Shown here piece by piece: positions 9,661 through 19,989 of a stretch of 64,000 nucleotides of DNA. Position numbers and translations under genes: made by a program. This DNA is from Dryocosmus kuriphilus (taxonomy: Eukaryota; Arthropoda; Insecta; Hymenoptera; Cynipidae): NCBI GenBank assembly GCA_038277395.1, contig CM076190.1, forward strand, positions 244,509,256 through 244,573,255. The letters run 5' to 3'. The stretch's first letter is position 1. Each line of letters opens with the position of its first letter. The notes below the pieces were generated by a model. That model saw only the letters and a program-made list of their open reading frames with translations. It had not been told where the DNA came from and made no database searches.

Positions 9661-12075
9661 TGTGGAGGGGCCGTCAGGCCGAATCCCACATTCAGTCCGT
9701 CAAAAGGATTTCCACCTCCTCCTCCGCCTGCCAAGAAAAAAAAGGCTGAAAAAGGTAAGCTCACAGTGTGTCCTAAAATGCCTGACTGCTACACTATGTG
9801 ACATAATTCTATAGTTCGAATTCCATTTTGAAAGATCTGTCACGAGTCGGGAGGAATCGGCCACGATCAGAGAATGTGTAAATTTTCGCTATTTGTATTT
9901 TCCTTAATTATTTGTGGTTTTGAGTTACTTTGAAGTTTTTCCCTTATAATTTATGCTTTTTTTACACCCATCCATGGCCTCAATCTCAAATTTCGAGTAC
10001 TGCGAGTTGAATATTTTATTCCCAGGAGATGATTTTACTTTGATTTTAATGGCGTTGTCGCAATTCGAACGGGCTCGTCAATGCAGTTTTGGCTATTGAG
10101 AGTTGATGTTCCTTTTGCTTCTTCTATGTCCTGTTCAGAAGCTCGAGTCCAACAACAGTGATTGGATTCAGTTTTGGTAGGACGTTAAAAATAGCCCTAA
10201 TCACCCTCCCTTGGAAATTAACTACTAAGAAAACCCTAGGAATTAGGATGGGTTCATTTTCCCCTATTTGATAAGTTTCGATACTCTTGTGAATTCGCAG
10301 ATCCCAGAATTTGAAACAGTTGGCCTCTAAAATGTCTCAAGAAATGAAATCTTCTCTGACCGCAGGTTCGACTCGCCCCAAGAATTCAATGAACGACAGT
10401 TCCCTTCTCCGAGGATTCATTTGACAATTCGAGCTAAATAATTTACCGTGATGATTTTTCTTTTTGATAGAAAATTTGGATTGTGGATTTATTTGAGCGC
10501 ATGCAGAATTGCTTAGTTCCCGACTTTCCGAAATTGTCTACAACCCTTGGGATTTACCAACAATTATTTATTTTTATTAAGGTCGCCCAGAAGTCATTAA
10601 TTCCCATAATTATTATCACACCTCCAGGAGTTCTACTTTCCTCACTCTCCCAGCATTCACGACTTAAATTAAATTTCGTTTCGTTCTAGCCAGACGCAAT
10701 GCAGTAACGAAGCTCCGCTTAATTTACCTGACTCAAAAAAAAAAAAATCTTTTTTGAAATTTTACCTTACTTTTGATCAATTCTCGTAAAATTCAGACTT
10801 CTGTGGCTAGCTAGCACCCAATTAACAGAAAAATTCAGGTTATACGAAATCACACAGAATAATTTCCAGGACTTTCCCTGGTTGAAAATTATGATTTCCA
10901 ACTCTAAACTTCACGGTCAAACTAATGTGCGTTTCGTCGGTACTCAATGTCAGTGCGAGGAAGTCATTGTCTTGAATTTTCTCTCTGGTGAGCAGGGTTC
11001 TTAATTTCCGTGTCTAAACTCGGCTGAAAAAGAACTTTCGCTCGTGAGATATAAAAGCCAAGCCATCTTCATCTTGACAATGCGTAAGTCCGATTTCGTA
11101 ACTTATGTGAATCTGGGCATTTGTTTCGAGTGAGAAATAATTACAATATTTATAAAAACCTGTACCGAGAATTGTGGTTTCCTATAGACCTATTCTACCC
11201 TGAATAGCTAGCGCATAGTTATCCTGATTGGTGCGGCTTTATCTTGAACCGAGAGGTGCTTCCCGGAACTTCTGCTCCCTTGAAGCGTACGAGTCGTAAT
11301 GAACTCTTCGATCTCCGCCAGTCCGTCGAGTGGTACCGAGTTGCGGTGGTCCCGCTTGGTCTCCTTCTCTCGGGTCTCGATTGCGCGCGCGTTTATCGAT
11401 TTTCCCCAGTGACCCAGTAGCCGATATAGATATTCTTATCGCTGTAGTATTTAGTGCGGTGCGCTGTCCTTATTTATCATCTATCTATCCTACCTTGTTA
11501 TTAAATCTTATAAAGTGGGATTTATAACCGTTTCAACTAAGATGCATAGTTTATTATATAATACTTCTACTTACAAAAAATCGAAAACTAATTCCCTAAA
11601 ACTACTTCGAGAAAATACTTGAAACATTCTTAGAAACTTGAATGATAATAAATTTTTGTATCTTACTTATCACAGAAATGTCCTTACTCTGACTGACACT
11701 GTTTCAGCGAAATGTTATGGACTCCGAGAGATCCATAAAAAAGGATGATCCACTCCGTCCGATCATTTCTCGAGTTAACAGTCCTACACATTTTTTAGCA
11801 AGGAAAATCTAAAAAGATTTAAAGAATGGAATTAAGGTTCCTAAATCACACATAGACAACAGTCTTGATCTTCAAAAATAACTTAAAAATATTATATTGG
11901 ATGACGATCATGTGCTTCTTTCACTTCATGTTAGTTCATTATTTACCATAGTTTCCGTGCAGTTTAGTTCTTGATAGTTTCGATAGAAGATTCGTTGATT
12001 TTAATCAAAATTGTAAAATTTCGTTTGCAGACATCACCTACTGTTCCAAATTTTTATTCGAAAATAAATTTTTCA
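9661..12075. other. long spacer, no gene recognised
   Basis: The first 100 bases are the LINE 3' tail. The rest is mixed composition, with GC-richer islands near 10990-11130 and 11230-11500. The sequence GATATAAAAGCC near 11049 resembles a TATA box and the whole block could be an old solo LTR, but I found no paired copy or target duplication. No open frame shows family resemblance. Confidence 0.4.
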
Positions 12076-12546
12076 ATTGTAAATGTTTCTTTATGCCTTA
12101 CGGTCAGATTAACAAATTATTAAAACGAATTTTAAAAAATATATTCGCAATTTATTATCCGACGTTTCGACACTGGTTGTGTGTCATTTTCAAGCACCTA
12201 AAAAAGTATACACATTAAGCAGTAAAATAATATCACTGAATACAATGTTACAATTCAGAAGAAGATTATATACCTTCAAAAAATTATATGATATCGTTGT
12301 AAGAAAAATATTTCCGAGCAATACATGTCAGCAATTCAAAAGTCAAATCCTTTTTGAAAGTCAAAAATTTTTAGAACATCAAGTCAATCAACAAGAATGT
12401 GAAGTAAAAACGATTTTAGAAGCCCCAAAAAAATTGAAGGGACTTCACTATGATGACTACATTTTTAGAAAAATTTTTGTTTCATAACGGCTATGACAAG
12501 GGACAACAAACAATGACGGGCATTTTGTAAAGTGAATACACAATGA
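12076..12546 (-). repeat. Penelope terminal repeat, left copy
   Basis: About 470 bp, aligning almost without gaps to 18198-18668 in the same orientation. On the minus strand the block GAAAATGACACAC...AGTGTCGAAACGTC (12161-12193) keeps the GAAAC-GTC half and the stem II of a hammerhead ribozyme, with a degenerate CUGAUGA half. Such motifs are established in terminal repeats of Penelope-like elements. Confidence 0.75.
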
Positions 12547-12641
12547 TCTACAGCATTAGGGCTAGTAACTAAGAACTACAAATGAGGATAGAGCGCCAAA
12601 GCAAGGGAATTTGAATTCGTAAAATTATAAAAACATAAATA

Positions 12642-13256
12642 TTACAGAATACTCTGATAAATTTTGTTGATATTTAAAATTTCATTCTGTATATTAATTG
12701 AGTCTCTCTGAAATTTATTAATAAAAATATATTCGATAATTTTTCTTTGATAAGTATTTTTCTCTTTAGCCAAAATTTTAATATTATTCAAATCAAAATC
12801 AAAATAATGATTATACTGCCAAGGATGTTGTGACAACCCCGTGTTTTGATTTCCAATTGAACAATCCCTTCTATGCTCCGATATCCTAGTTTTCAACCTT
12901 CTACCGGTTTCACCGATATAGACTTTTTCGCAACCTTTACATTTTATCAAATATACAACGCCAGACAAATTTTCAATGCTATCTACATCCTTCTTTTTTA
13001 GTAAATATTTATCAAGTGTGTTCCAATTTTTGAAATAAACATTTATATTAAATTGCTTTAATGAACGTCTTAAACGTTCAGACAGACCTTGAATATACGG
13101 TAAAGTAACTTTTAAATCAAAAGCATTATAATTATCAACCCATTTATTTTTCTTGCTAGAAGCATTATAAATTTCATGAATTCGTTCCTTAATAATAGCA
13201 TTTATTAAAGAAGCCGGATAGTTAATGTTTAACAAAGTAATTTTTAATTGACTCAA
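12642..13256 (-). CDS. Penelope-like element, C-terminal GIY-YIG endonuclease region
   Basis: The segment VVYLIKCKGCEKVYIGETG, then RRLKTRISEHRRD, is a textbook Penelope GIY-YIG domain (Y-x10-YIG with the following R-x3-R-x2-EH). This nuclease nicks target DNA for retrotransposition. It is in the same frame as the RT part (13386-14537) and is separated by a short stretch with in-frame stops that still reads as protein (WSGRYLN, SHHSFCNKVSLIKGLIDRC). The C-terminus ends naturally about 95 bp before the left terminal repeat. The domain itself looks intact; the element as a whole is not because of the stops. Confidence 0.85.
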   Translation of the reverse strand: MSQLKITLLNINYPASLINAIIKERIHEIYNASSKKNKWVDNYNAFDLKVTLPYIQGLSERLRRSLKQFNINVYFKNWNTLDKYLLKKKDVDSIENLSGVVYLIKCKGCEKVYIGETGRRLKTRISEHRRDCSIGNQNTGLSQHPWQYNHYFDFDLNNIKILAKEKNTYQRKIIEYIFINKFQRDSINIQNEILNINKIYQSIL

Positions 13257-13385
13257 AATTTCTTCCCTGAATTTTGTATCGCTTAATTTAACACACCTAT
13301 CGATTAAGCCTTTAATTAGGCTTACTTTATTACAAAACGAATGATGCGAAATCTAATTTAAATACCTCCCTGACCATGAAGGTTT

Positions 13386-14537
13386 TTAAAACCAATTTGT
13401 TATTAAATCACCATCAGAAGTTTTTTTAATAATTTTTAAGTCCAGATAACTAATCGAGTTGTTTTGTTCAATCTCATATGTAAAACTTATAGAATCCTCT
13501 TTATCGTTGAAGACATTCACAAAAATGTTAATTTTATCGGTAGGAATAATCGCTAAGATATCATCAACATAGCGTTTATACAAAATTGGTATGAACTCCA
13601 ACTTTTCAAAAGCTCTTTTTTCCACATCTTCTAAAACTAAGTTTGAAACAACTGGAGATAAAGTTGAACCCATTGAGCAACCTGCTAACTGCTTATAATA
13701 TTTATTATTAAAAGAAAAAACCATATTATTGAAAGTTGTTCTAGTAGCTATTAAAAATTCATTTTTAGTTATTTTTGTTAAATTGTGATTTAAATTTAGT
13801 TTTTCCTCTATACAATCTAAAGCCAGATCTAAAGGTATGCTATCAAACATAGAAACGGCTTCTAATGAAACTAAAGAATGTGATTTTGGTACTTTTATTT
13901 TATTTAATAACTCCTTTATATCCCGACTATTTTTAACAAATGCTCCAGTATTACCTGAAACAGGTTTCAAAACATCTGAGATATATCTAGACAAATTATA
14001 AGTGGGAGATCCAACAATAGAAACTATTAACCTCCATTTCAAACTAGGTTTGTGTACTTTAGGAAGAGCATAAGCTTTTGCAACAACTCTGTTATGAGAT
14101 TTTAAACTGTAAGAAGTCTGTTTGCTTATTAATCTTTTATTTTCCCATCTAGTAGCAATATCATTTATTTTTCTTTCAACTGTTGGAACAAGGCTCGTTT
14201 TTATGCTTTTATATAGTAAGTCATTATTGAGAATATTATCAATAGTTTTGTTATAATCCTCTCTATTTGCTGCAACTGTTATATTACCTTTATCAGCCTT
14301 TAGAACAATAACATCTTTGTGTTCCTTTTGAAATTTCTCAACGAGAGAAACTGATTTATCTAAATTCTTAAACTTATTGATTTTAGAGTGATTTGAAATT
14401 AAATTGGTAACACTTTTTCTAACAGAAAGTTTTTTATCTTCTGGCTCAACATTTTTAATGCAATTTTCTATGCCAGCAATCATATTCTTGACAGGAATTT
14501 TATTAACATTAAACGGAACATCGAACTTGCTACCCAA
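13386..14537 (-). CDS. Penelope-like element, reverse transcriptase core
   Basis: 383 open codons. RT motifs in order: KADKGNITVAA and KAYALPKVHKP (palm/fingers entry), LIVSIVGSPTYNLSRYISD, the motif A region SLVSLEAVSMFDSIPLDLAL (the usual aspartate at DV-S-F-S appears as E), GCSMGSTLSPVVSNLVLE (motif B), and LYKRYVDDILAII (motif C with both catalytic aspartates). This is the Penelope/telomerase-related RT type. It lies between the N-terminal region (14633-15091, different frame) and the endonuclease (12642-13256, same frame). The D-to-E change in motif A is a plausible inactivating substitution, by my reading only. Confidence 0.85.
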   Translation of the reverse strand: MGSKFDVPFNVNKIPVKNMIAGIENCIKNVEPEDKKLSVRKSVTNLISNHSKINKFKNLDKSVSLVEKFQKEHKDVIVLKADKGNITVAANREDYNKTIDNILNNDLLYKSIKTSLVPTVERKINDIATRWENKRLISKQTSYSLKSHNRVVAKAYALPKVHKPSLKWRLIVSIVGSPTYNLSRYISDVLKPVSGNTGAFVKNSRDIKELLNKIKVPKSHSLVSLEAVSMFDSIPLDLALDCIEEKLNLNHNLTKITKNEFLIATRTTFNNMVFSFNNKYYKQLAGCSMGSTLSPVVSNLVLEDVEKRAFEKLEFIPILYKRYVDDILAIIPTDKINIFVNVFNDKEDSISFTYEIEQNNSISYLDLKIIKKTSDGDLITNWF

Positions 14538-14632
14538 AGCTAAGGTTTCAGCTACCTCATCTGGAATTTCGACATTTGATAAATTACTAAAACCGTTTTT
14601 TAATCTGAAATCTCTAACTTTTTGTTGTAAAG

Positions 14633-15091
14633 CTAAATTCCGGTTTTTTTTAATAATTCGAACTTGTTGTTAAAATCTTGTCTTTTTAAATACTTTAATT
14701 TATTTAAACTTTGATTCTGAGACTGAAAGAACGTATTTAACGTCCTATCCGTTATAACACGTTGTAGACGGTATTTCAAATAATTAGAAAAATGACCTAT
14801 TTGTTGAATACTTTTAACTGAATTCTCGATTTCTAATTTTAAATATTTGACCTGAAAATTAATTTTTGTTTTTTGAAATTTAGGCAACAATTTATGAATT
14901 AAATTTATCAACGCAAATTTGTTAATACAATTTTGTATGTGTACTGGAATTAATAAGTTATTTCTACATCTAATACTAAAAGTACGTTTTTCCTTAAGAA
15001 TAACAAGTCTTCTATTGGCGTTTATCCAGTCTCCAACAAGTTTTCTCGTAACGACTCCATACCTTTCATTGATGTAAGACAAATAACCCAT
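14633..15091 (-). CDS. Penelope-like element, N-terminal region
   Basis: 152 codons of basic, helix-rich protein (MGYLSYINERYGVVTRKLVG ... RYRLQRVITDRTLNTFF-like), the usual upstream domain of Penelope-like proteins. It ends in a T-rich run near 14640, where one frameshift moves the frame to the RT part; between 14537 and 14633 the RT frame continues open as LALQQKVRDFRLKNGFSNLS. The start at 15091 follows the leader TATATATATAAAG, into which copy 3 is inserted 43 bp upstream. Confidence 0.7.
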   Translation of the reverse strand: MGYLSYINERYGVVTRKLVGDWINANRRLVILKEKRTFSIRCRNNLLIPVHIQNCINKFALINLIHKLLPKFQKTKINFQVKYLKLEIENSVKSIQQIGHFSNYLKYRLQRVITDRTLNTFFQSQNQSLNKLKYLKRQDFNNKFELLKKTGI

Positions 15092-15134
15092 GGCTTTCCA
15101 GAACGTTTTTGACCTTGTATATATATAAAGATTT

Positions 15135-15162
15135 TGTGATGGTGCAGTTTGGCACCATCACA
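15135..15162. other. terminal hairpin of copy 3
   Basis: An 11-bp perfect inverted repeat (TGTGATGGTGC / GCACCATCACA) around a 6-base loop, exactly at the element boundary. Confidence 0.85.
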
Positions 15163-16709
15163 AAAATTATATTTAAACTCAAATTTTAACGTAAAAGGCA
15201 CTTTGTCGACACCTCGGGTAGATTCGGCGCTCTATGGCACTATTGTAAATAAAAATTTTTAGTTTAAGGTAATATAATTTGGGTCTTTCTTATTTTTTTT
15301 TTGTCGATTATTGCGAGGATTTACTGCGGTCCGGAGTTGGGAGATACAGGATTTCAACCAACTCGCTGAGTCGTCGACTAGGGTCTGCTGTCACCTCCTT
15401 TTCAGAGAGGCTTCTAAAAGTCCTTGCACCTTCATCTACTTTCTTCAGGTTGCTCCGGATTTCGTCGGGATTGTACTACCGATAGTCCAAGATCCTTGGC
15501 TAGTTCCGGGTGAGGACGTACTAAGGAAACTTACCTCCACAAAAGGTAATTTTATGTAAAATTTTGGTATCGGAAGAAACGACCACAAAGTCCATCAGTG
15601 GACACGCGTTTCCGACAAATTTATCGTATCGGGCGAAATGATCACAAAGTCCGGCACTGGACAGGCATTTCCGCCAAATTTATCGGGGAAATTGGCTAAT
15701 ACTAGTTTGTTTCTCAAAATATGTCGAGGGTTGCGTGGAAAAACCACTCGCCAATCCTCTGTAAGGAGTCAACCATCCCATCCAGGCTTCAAATCCCGTG
15801 GTTCGGATCTCATTCTGGAAGGATTCGCGCCTATGGAAGCAGCCAATCAGCGGGAAGGAAGGAAGGACGTGAAGAGAAGAAACAACAGCAGGGCAGACCA
15901 GCGTGGAACGGAGATCACCCACCCCACTCTTGACTACAAGAGTCCTCGTGACTAGGCTTTGCGCGCCTTTTCTCCCCTAACCCCTCTCTCCGGCGTCCGT
16001 ACGTGAGAGAGCAGCGCGTCTCGTAGAACAGTCGGTATTGTGAAACCCGGGCGTCGATGTTGATGCCTTTAAAACAATACCTTGGCTGGATCATTTTATT
16101 ATTCTTCTGTATTTTTGACTTGAATGATTTTTTTGATATACAACCTGTGAATTTTCTCGCTATGGAGTGCCGGCGTCTGACCTTCCGATCCTCGCGTGAT
16201 TTCAGCTGTGTTTTCGGAGTGTATTTTTCCCTTTTAGCTATTTCGCGTGATCTCGATTTACGTATATAATTAGAAACCCCCGCGAAATGTAGCTCACCTC
16301 ATGACATTACCTCCCGACAATTTAGACCATTTTACCTTTTATTTCGACGGATTTTATCATTTCTCAATTGTGTTCTCCCTAGTAGTGTTGTAAATTATAT
16401 AACGTGCGGCCCATTTATTTAGACTTTGTGAGTAACTCCCATCATTTCAGAGACTATTCCTTCCGCCATTGCCATTTTGGCTTCCGTTCCCCGTGTTTCT
16501 GATTTATTCAGTCCCCTATTTAACGGATAGATTTTGTAAATTGCGTATATTCCGAACTTTTCCTATCTTAATAGAGTCATTTAACCTCCCGACATATGAT
16601 TCTGATAACCTGTCGATCCTTTTAATTCTCTTTTGAAGAAATCCCCGACATCTGCCTCTGGTAGCCTCTAGACCTTTTAATTTTCAGGAAACCTTTAAAT
16701 ATTTTGATG

Positions 16710-16731
16710 CCCCCCCCCCCCCCCCCCCCCC
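16710..16731. repeat. poly-C tract
   Basis: 22 consecutive C within copy 3. Confidence 0.95.
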
Positions 16732-17382
16732 GTGACTAGGTTATGAGTGAGTTACATTAAAGTACTTTGAGATGCTCCGACATGTGAATTTTGTGAACTT
16801 CCCCCTTCTATGACCATTGTAAGTTGTATTTCAGTAACTCTTTTTTTGTATAAATTCAAGGAACCCGGCCACTTTCCGGGAATCTGTTTATTTTAGGATT
16901 GCGTTATTAATTAAATTTTGTCACAAACGTTTGTTCTCAGGTTTCACGTAGGCCCCATTTTCCCGATTAAGGTGTATTATGCGACCAACCTCCTTCCGAA
17001 CTTTCTTGACCTTATATTTCGTGCTGCCCCCGCATATTTTGCCATTTCTGGTTTATTGGCGTTTTAGATTCTTTTCTTTTGTATTAAAATTTAGGAAATT
17101 TTTTTTAGACTTCTTAGTTTAGTAACTGCGTCCCGACTTTCTTATTTTATACCCTTTTTTATAGTAGACTTGAGTAAATTTTAGGCCGTTTGTAAATTAT
17201 TGTCGTGCTTTCGGAATGTTTTCTTTCGGTTGAATTATGTGTGACCGTATGGTTTAGTTTGTTACTTGAATCTCTTTTTTTTGTTGTTAATAGTCGTTAA
17301 TAAATTGTTACTTTATTTGATATTTAAATGAGGTCTTGCCAAAATTTATTTCGAACTACCCCCTCTACTGCGAGCTGAGCTA

Positions 17383-17700
17383 GCCGTAATTTTGGATTTA
17401 TTTAGAATTTTCAGGGCATTAACGAGACTAGCCGTAATTTTGGATTTATTTAGAATTTTCAGGGCATTAACGAGACTAGCCGTAATTTTGGATTTATTTA
17501 GAATTTTCAGGGCATTAACGAAACTAGCCGCAATTTTGGATTTATTTAGAATTTTCAGGGCATTAACGAAACTAGCCGTAATTTTGGATTTATTTAGAAT
17601 TTTCAGGGCATTAACGAAACTAGCCGTAATTTTGGATTTATTTAGGATTTTCAGGGCATTAACGAAACTAGCCATATTTTTGGATTTATTTAAAATTTTC
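17383..17700 (+). repeat. 48-bp minisatellite in copy 3
   Basis: Six to seven near-identical 48-bp units begin with GCCGTAATTTTGGATTTATT at 17383, 17431, 17479, 17527, 17575, 17623 and 17671. Because 48 is a multiple of three, both strands stay open (16-codon repeats), which gives spurious long reading frames. Confidence 0.95.
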
Positions 17701-18197
17701 AGGATATTATCGAGTTTCGGGGAATTGGTATTAATTATCGTTTATTATCGTTTTGGTTTTTGGAATATTCTCGTTAATTAAAACTCGGTCTCGGGACTAT
17801 GGATGATTAGCCTGGTGGGCCTTCGTTTGTTCATTGTCCGGGTGCGCTGTCAAGGTCAGGGATGATTAGCCTGGTGGCCTTCGTTTATCCTCTACCTGAC
17901 ACGCGTTAGAGTTGGTTGGGAAAAACAAATATTAATTGCCTCTTATCGCTTTTACCTCTCCGTTTAAGTATAAAATTCTCTTATCGTTTTCAGGTTTCGA
18001 AAGTTTGTAAGGTTACTTTCAGATTGCCTCTACGAAGGCTGGCGTCCAACGGTCATTTTAATTTGAATTTAATTTTATATTTTAATTTTTATGCTTTTGC
18101 GTGGCCAAAAAGGACCCTACTAACGTCTTATGAAAAAGGCCACGTCACAATTTGTATACAAATCTATTAATATTATGTAGACCGACGAAGTAGAATC

Positions 18198-18668
18198 AGT
18201 TGTAAATGTTTCTTTATGTCTGACGGTCAGATTAAAAAATTATTAAAACGAATTTTAAAAAATATATTCGTAATTTATTATCCGACGTTTCGACACTGGT
18301 TGTGTGTCATTTTCAAGCACCTAAAAAGGTATACAAATTAAGTAGTAAAATAATATCACTGAATACAATTTTACAATTCAGAAAAAGATTATATACCTTC
18401 AAAAAATGATATGATATCGTTGTAAGAAAAATATTTCGGAGCAATACATGTCAGCAATTCACAATTCAAATCCTTTTTGTAAGTCAAAAATTTTTAAAAC
18501 ATAAAGTCGATCAACAAGAATGTGAAGTAAACATGATTTTAGAAGCCCCAAAAAAATTGAAGGGACTCACCATGATGACTGCATTCTTAGAAAAATTTTT
18601 GTTTGATAACGGCTATGACAAGGGATAACAAACAATGACGGTCATTTTGTAAAGTGAATACACAATAC
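18198..18668 (-). repeat. Penelope terminal repeat, right copy
   Basis: Direct repeat of 12076-12546. The same hammerhead-like block lies on the minus strand at 18283-18315. The differences are mainly single-base substitutions. Confidence 0.75.
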
Positions 18669-18672
18669 ATAC

Positions 18673-18900
18673 ACAATGAAGGATAATCTTTTTCTGAATT
18701 GTAAAATTGTATTCAGTGATATTATTTTACTACTTATTATGTATACTTTTTTAGGTGCTTGAAAATGACACACAACCTGTGTCGAAACGTCGCATAATAA
18801 ATTACGAATATATTTTTTTAAACTTCGTTTTAATAATTTTTTAATCTGACCGTATTAATAGATTTGTATACAAATCTTTATATAAATTTTTAAGTTTTGA
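18673..18900 (+). repeat. inverted partial Penelope terminal repeat
   Basis: Reverse complement of roughly 18225-18392, and it continues with TATTAATAGATTTGTATAC, which mirrors the leader sequence at 18157-18180. Together with the right repeat it forms a large hairpin around 18670. Confidence 0.75.
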
Positions 18901-19865
18901 TAATGATTTCTATCAAAAAATATTCGGAACACCGATGGGTTCTCCTATTTCGACTTTTTGTTTGCGGATATTGTAATGGATGATCTGGAAAGTGATTGTT
19001 TAAAAAAATTTTCAACTATCCACAATTGCATCCCTGTTTTCTATTATCTTTACGTAGATGACACTATTTTATGTGTACACAGAGAATATGTTGATTCTAA
19101 TATTAACACCTCTGATTCCTAGGACAAAAATTTACAATTTACTTTTCAATTACAGGATAACAATCGTATCAGCTTTTTAGATTTGACACTAATTAGGAGT
19201 GATAATCGCATCATTACGAATTGGTATCAAGAACCAACTTCTTCTAATAGACTTATTAGTTACTTCTCAAATCATCTTATCCAACAAAAGAAGAACATTG
19301 TTCAAAATTTGGTTGACCGAGCGATTTTATTATCTCATAGAAAATTTAACGATAGTAATTTGGAAAAAATCGAACAATCTTTATTGATCAACAATTATCC
19401 AGTCAATTTCAATCATGAACATATTATGAAGAGATTGAATAAAATTAGATATCGATCGAATAATAACAATAAGGATTCACGCAAAACTCTTTATAGTCAG
19501 TGTCCTTTTAACCAAAAATTTTATCACTTATCTGCGATTTTAAAATAATACGATATTATAACGATCCCTTCAGTTAAAAAAAGTGTGAGTTCTCTTATAA
19601 GATTAGGAAACGTTAATACCAATAAATGGGATAAAACCAATGTTGTGCATACATTTTCTTGTAACGATTGTCCAGCTTCATATATAGGTGAAACAAAAAG
19701 AGCACTACAAAAACGCATCTCGGAACTAAAAATAATAAAAATAGCGAAAATGTAATTGTTAAGCATCAAAATATTTGTAATCGTACATTTCATAGGGATG
19801 ATACAATTATTGTAGGCTAAGAATTAAATTATAAAAAAAGATTGATTTCAGAAATGATACATATA
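18900..19865 (+). pseudogene. Penelope-like element 2, RT-endonuclease fragment
   Basis: A different Penelope lineage on the plus strand. It reads FYQKIFGTPMGSPIS (motif B), then FYYLYVDDTILCVH (motif C), FTFQLQDNNRISFLDLTLI, ITNWYQEPTSSNRLISYFS and, after 19550 in another frame, CNDCPASYIGETKRALQKRI (GIY-YIG remnant). The 5' half of the RT is absent; the copy starts at the inverted repeat of element 1. It has a small deletion near 18950, a TAG at 19121-19123, and a frameshift and stops after 19548. The longest intact stretch is 19183-19548 (121 codons). Confidence 0.75.
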
Positions 19866-19924
19866 AAATGTAGTAACAACAGTGTGTGTGTAATACGGTG
19901 TAAATTTGTTCTGTTAAATATAGC

Positions 19925-19959
19925 CTGATGAAATCGGCAAACCAAGCCGATGAAACGTC
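19925..19959 (+). ncRNA. hammerhead-ribozyme-like motif at the end of Penelope-like element 2
   Basis: CTGATGA (19925-19931), a stem II of ATCGGC (19933-19938) with GCCGAT (19946-19951) around a 7-base loop, then GAAAC (19952-19956) and GTC. This is the conserved core order of a hammerhead ribozyme, and such motifs are established in Penelope-like elements. The partner strands for stems I and III are not obvious nearby, so self-cleavage is not assured. Confidence 0.5.
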
Positions 19960-19989
19960 GTTTTCAAGATAAAAAACTTGGGTTTATAT

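Larger units (their letters stand above)
15135..18156 (-). mobile_element. long LTR-like element, copy 3 (TGTGA...TCACA family)
   Basis: 3.02 kb, opposite to copies 1 and 2. It starts with a perfect hairpin (TGTGATGGTGC at 15135, GCACCATCACA at 15152) and ends GGCCACGTCACA; its reverse complement starts TGTGACGTG like copy 1. Flanking 4-bp duplications are ATTT (15131-15134 and 18157-18160). Internal blocks shared with copy 1 are GGTAGATTCGGC, CGTCGACTAGGGT, ACCTCC, GAGGCTTCTAAAAG and GGGAAGGAAGGAAGGACG. CTGGCGTCCAACG near 18025 corresponds to GGGCGCCAG of copies 1 and 2. It has its own 48-bp minisatellite and a C tract. No protein is credible. Confidence 0.8.
12076..18900 (-). mobile_element. 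Penelope-like element 1, interrupted by copy 3
   Basis: The direct repeat 12076-12546 / 18198-18668 flanks a minus-strand reading frame with an RT of the Penelope type and a C-terminal GIY-YIG endonuclease. An inverted partial repeat (18673-18900) adjoins the right repeat, a layout known for Penelope-like elements. Between the leader and the right repeat sits the 3.02-kb insertion 15135-18156. Removing it restores GATTT|GTATACAAATC, the same sequence found in the inverted partial repeat at 18880. Confidence 0.8.

Noticed and set aside
11040..11100. TATA-box-like GATATAAAAGCC with a possible transcription start
   Set aside because: No linked gene or LTR pair could be shown; kept only as a remark in the spacer entry.
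17346..17781. Long open frames on both strands made of 16-residue repeats
   Set aside because: They result from a 48-bp minisatellite unit without stops in either strand; no start context or homology.
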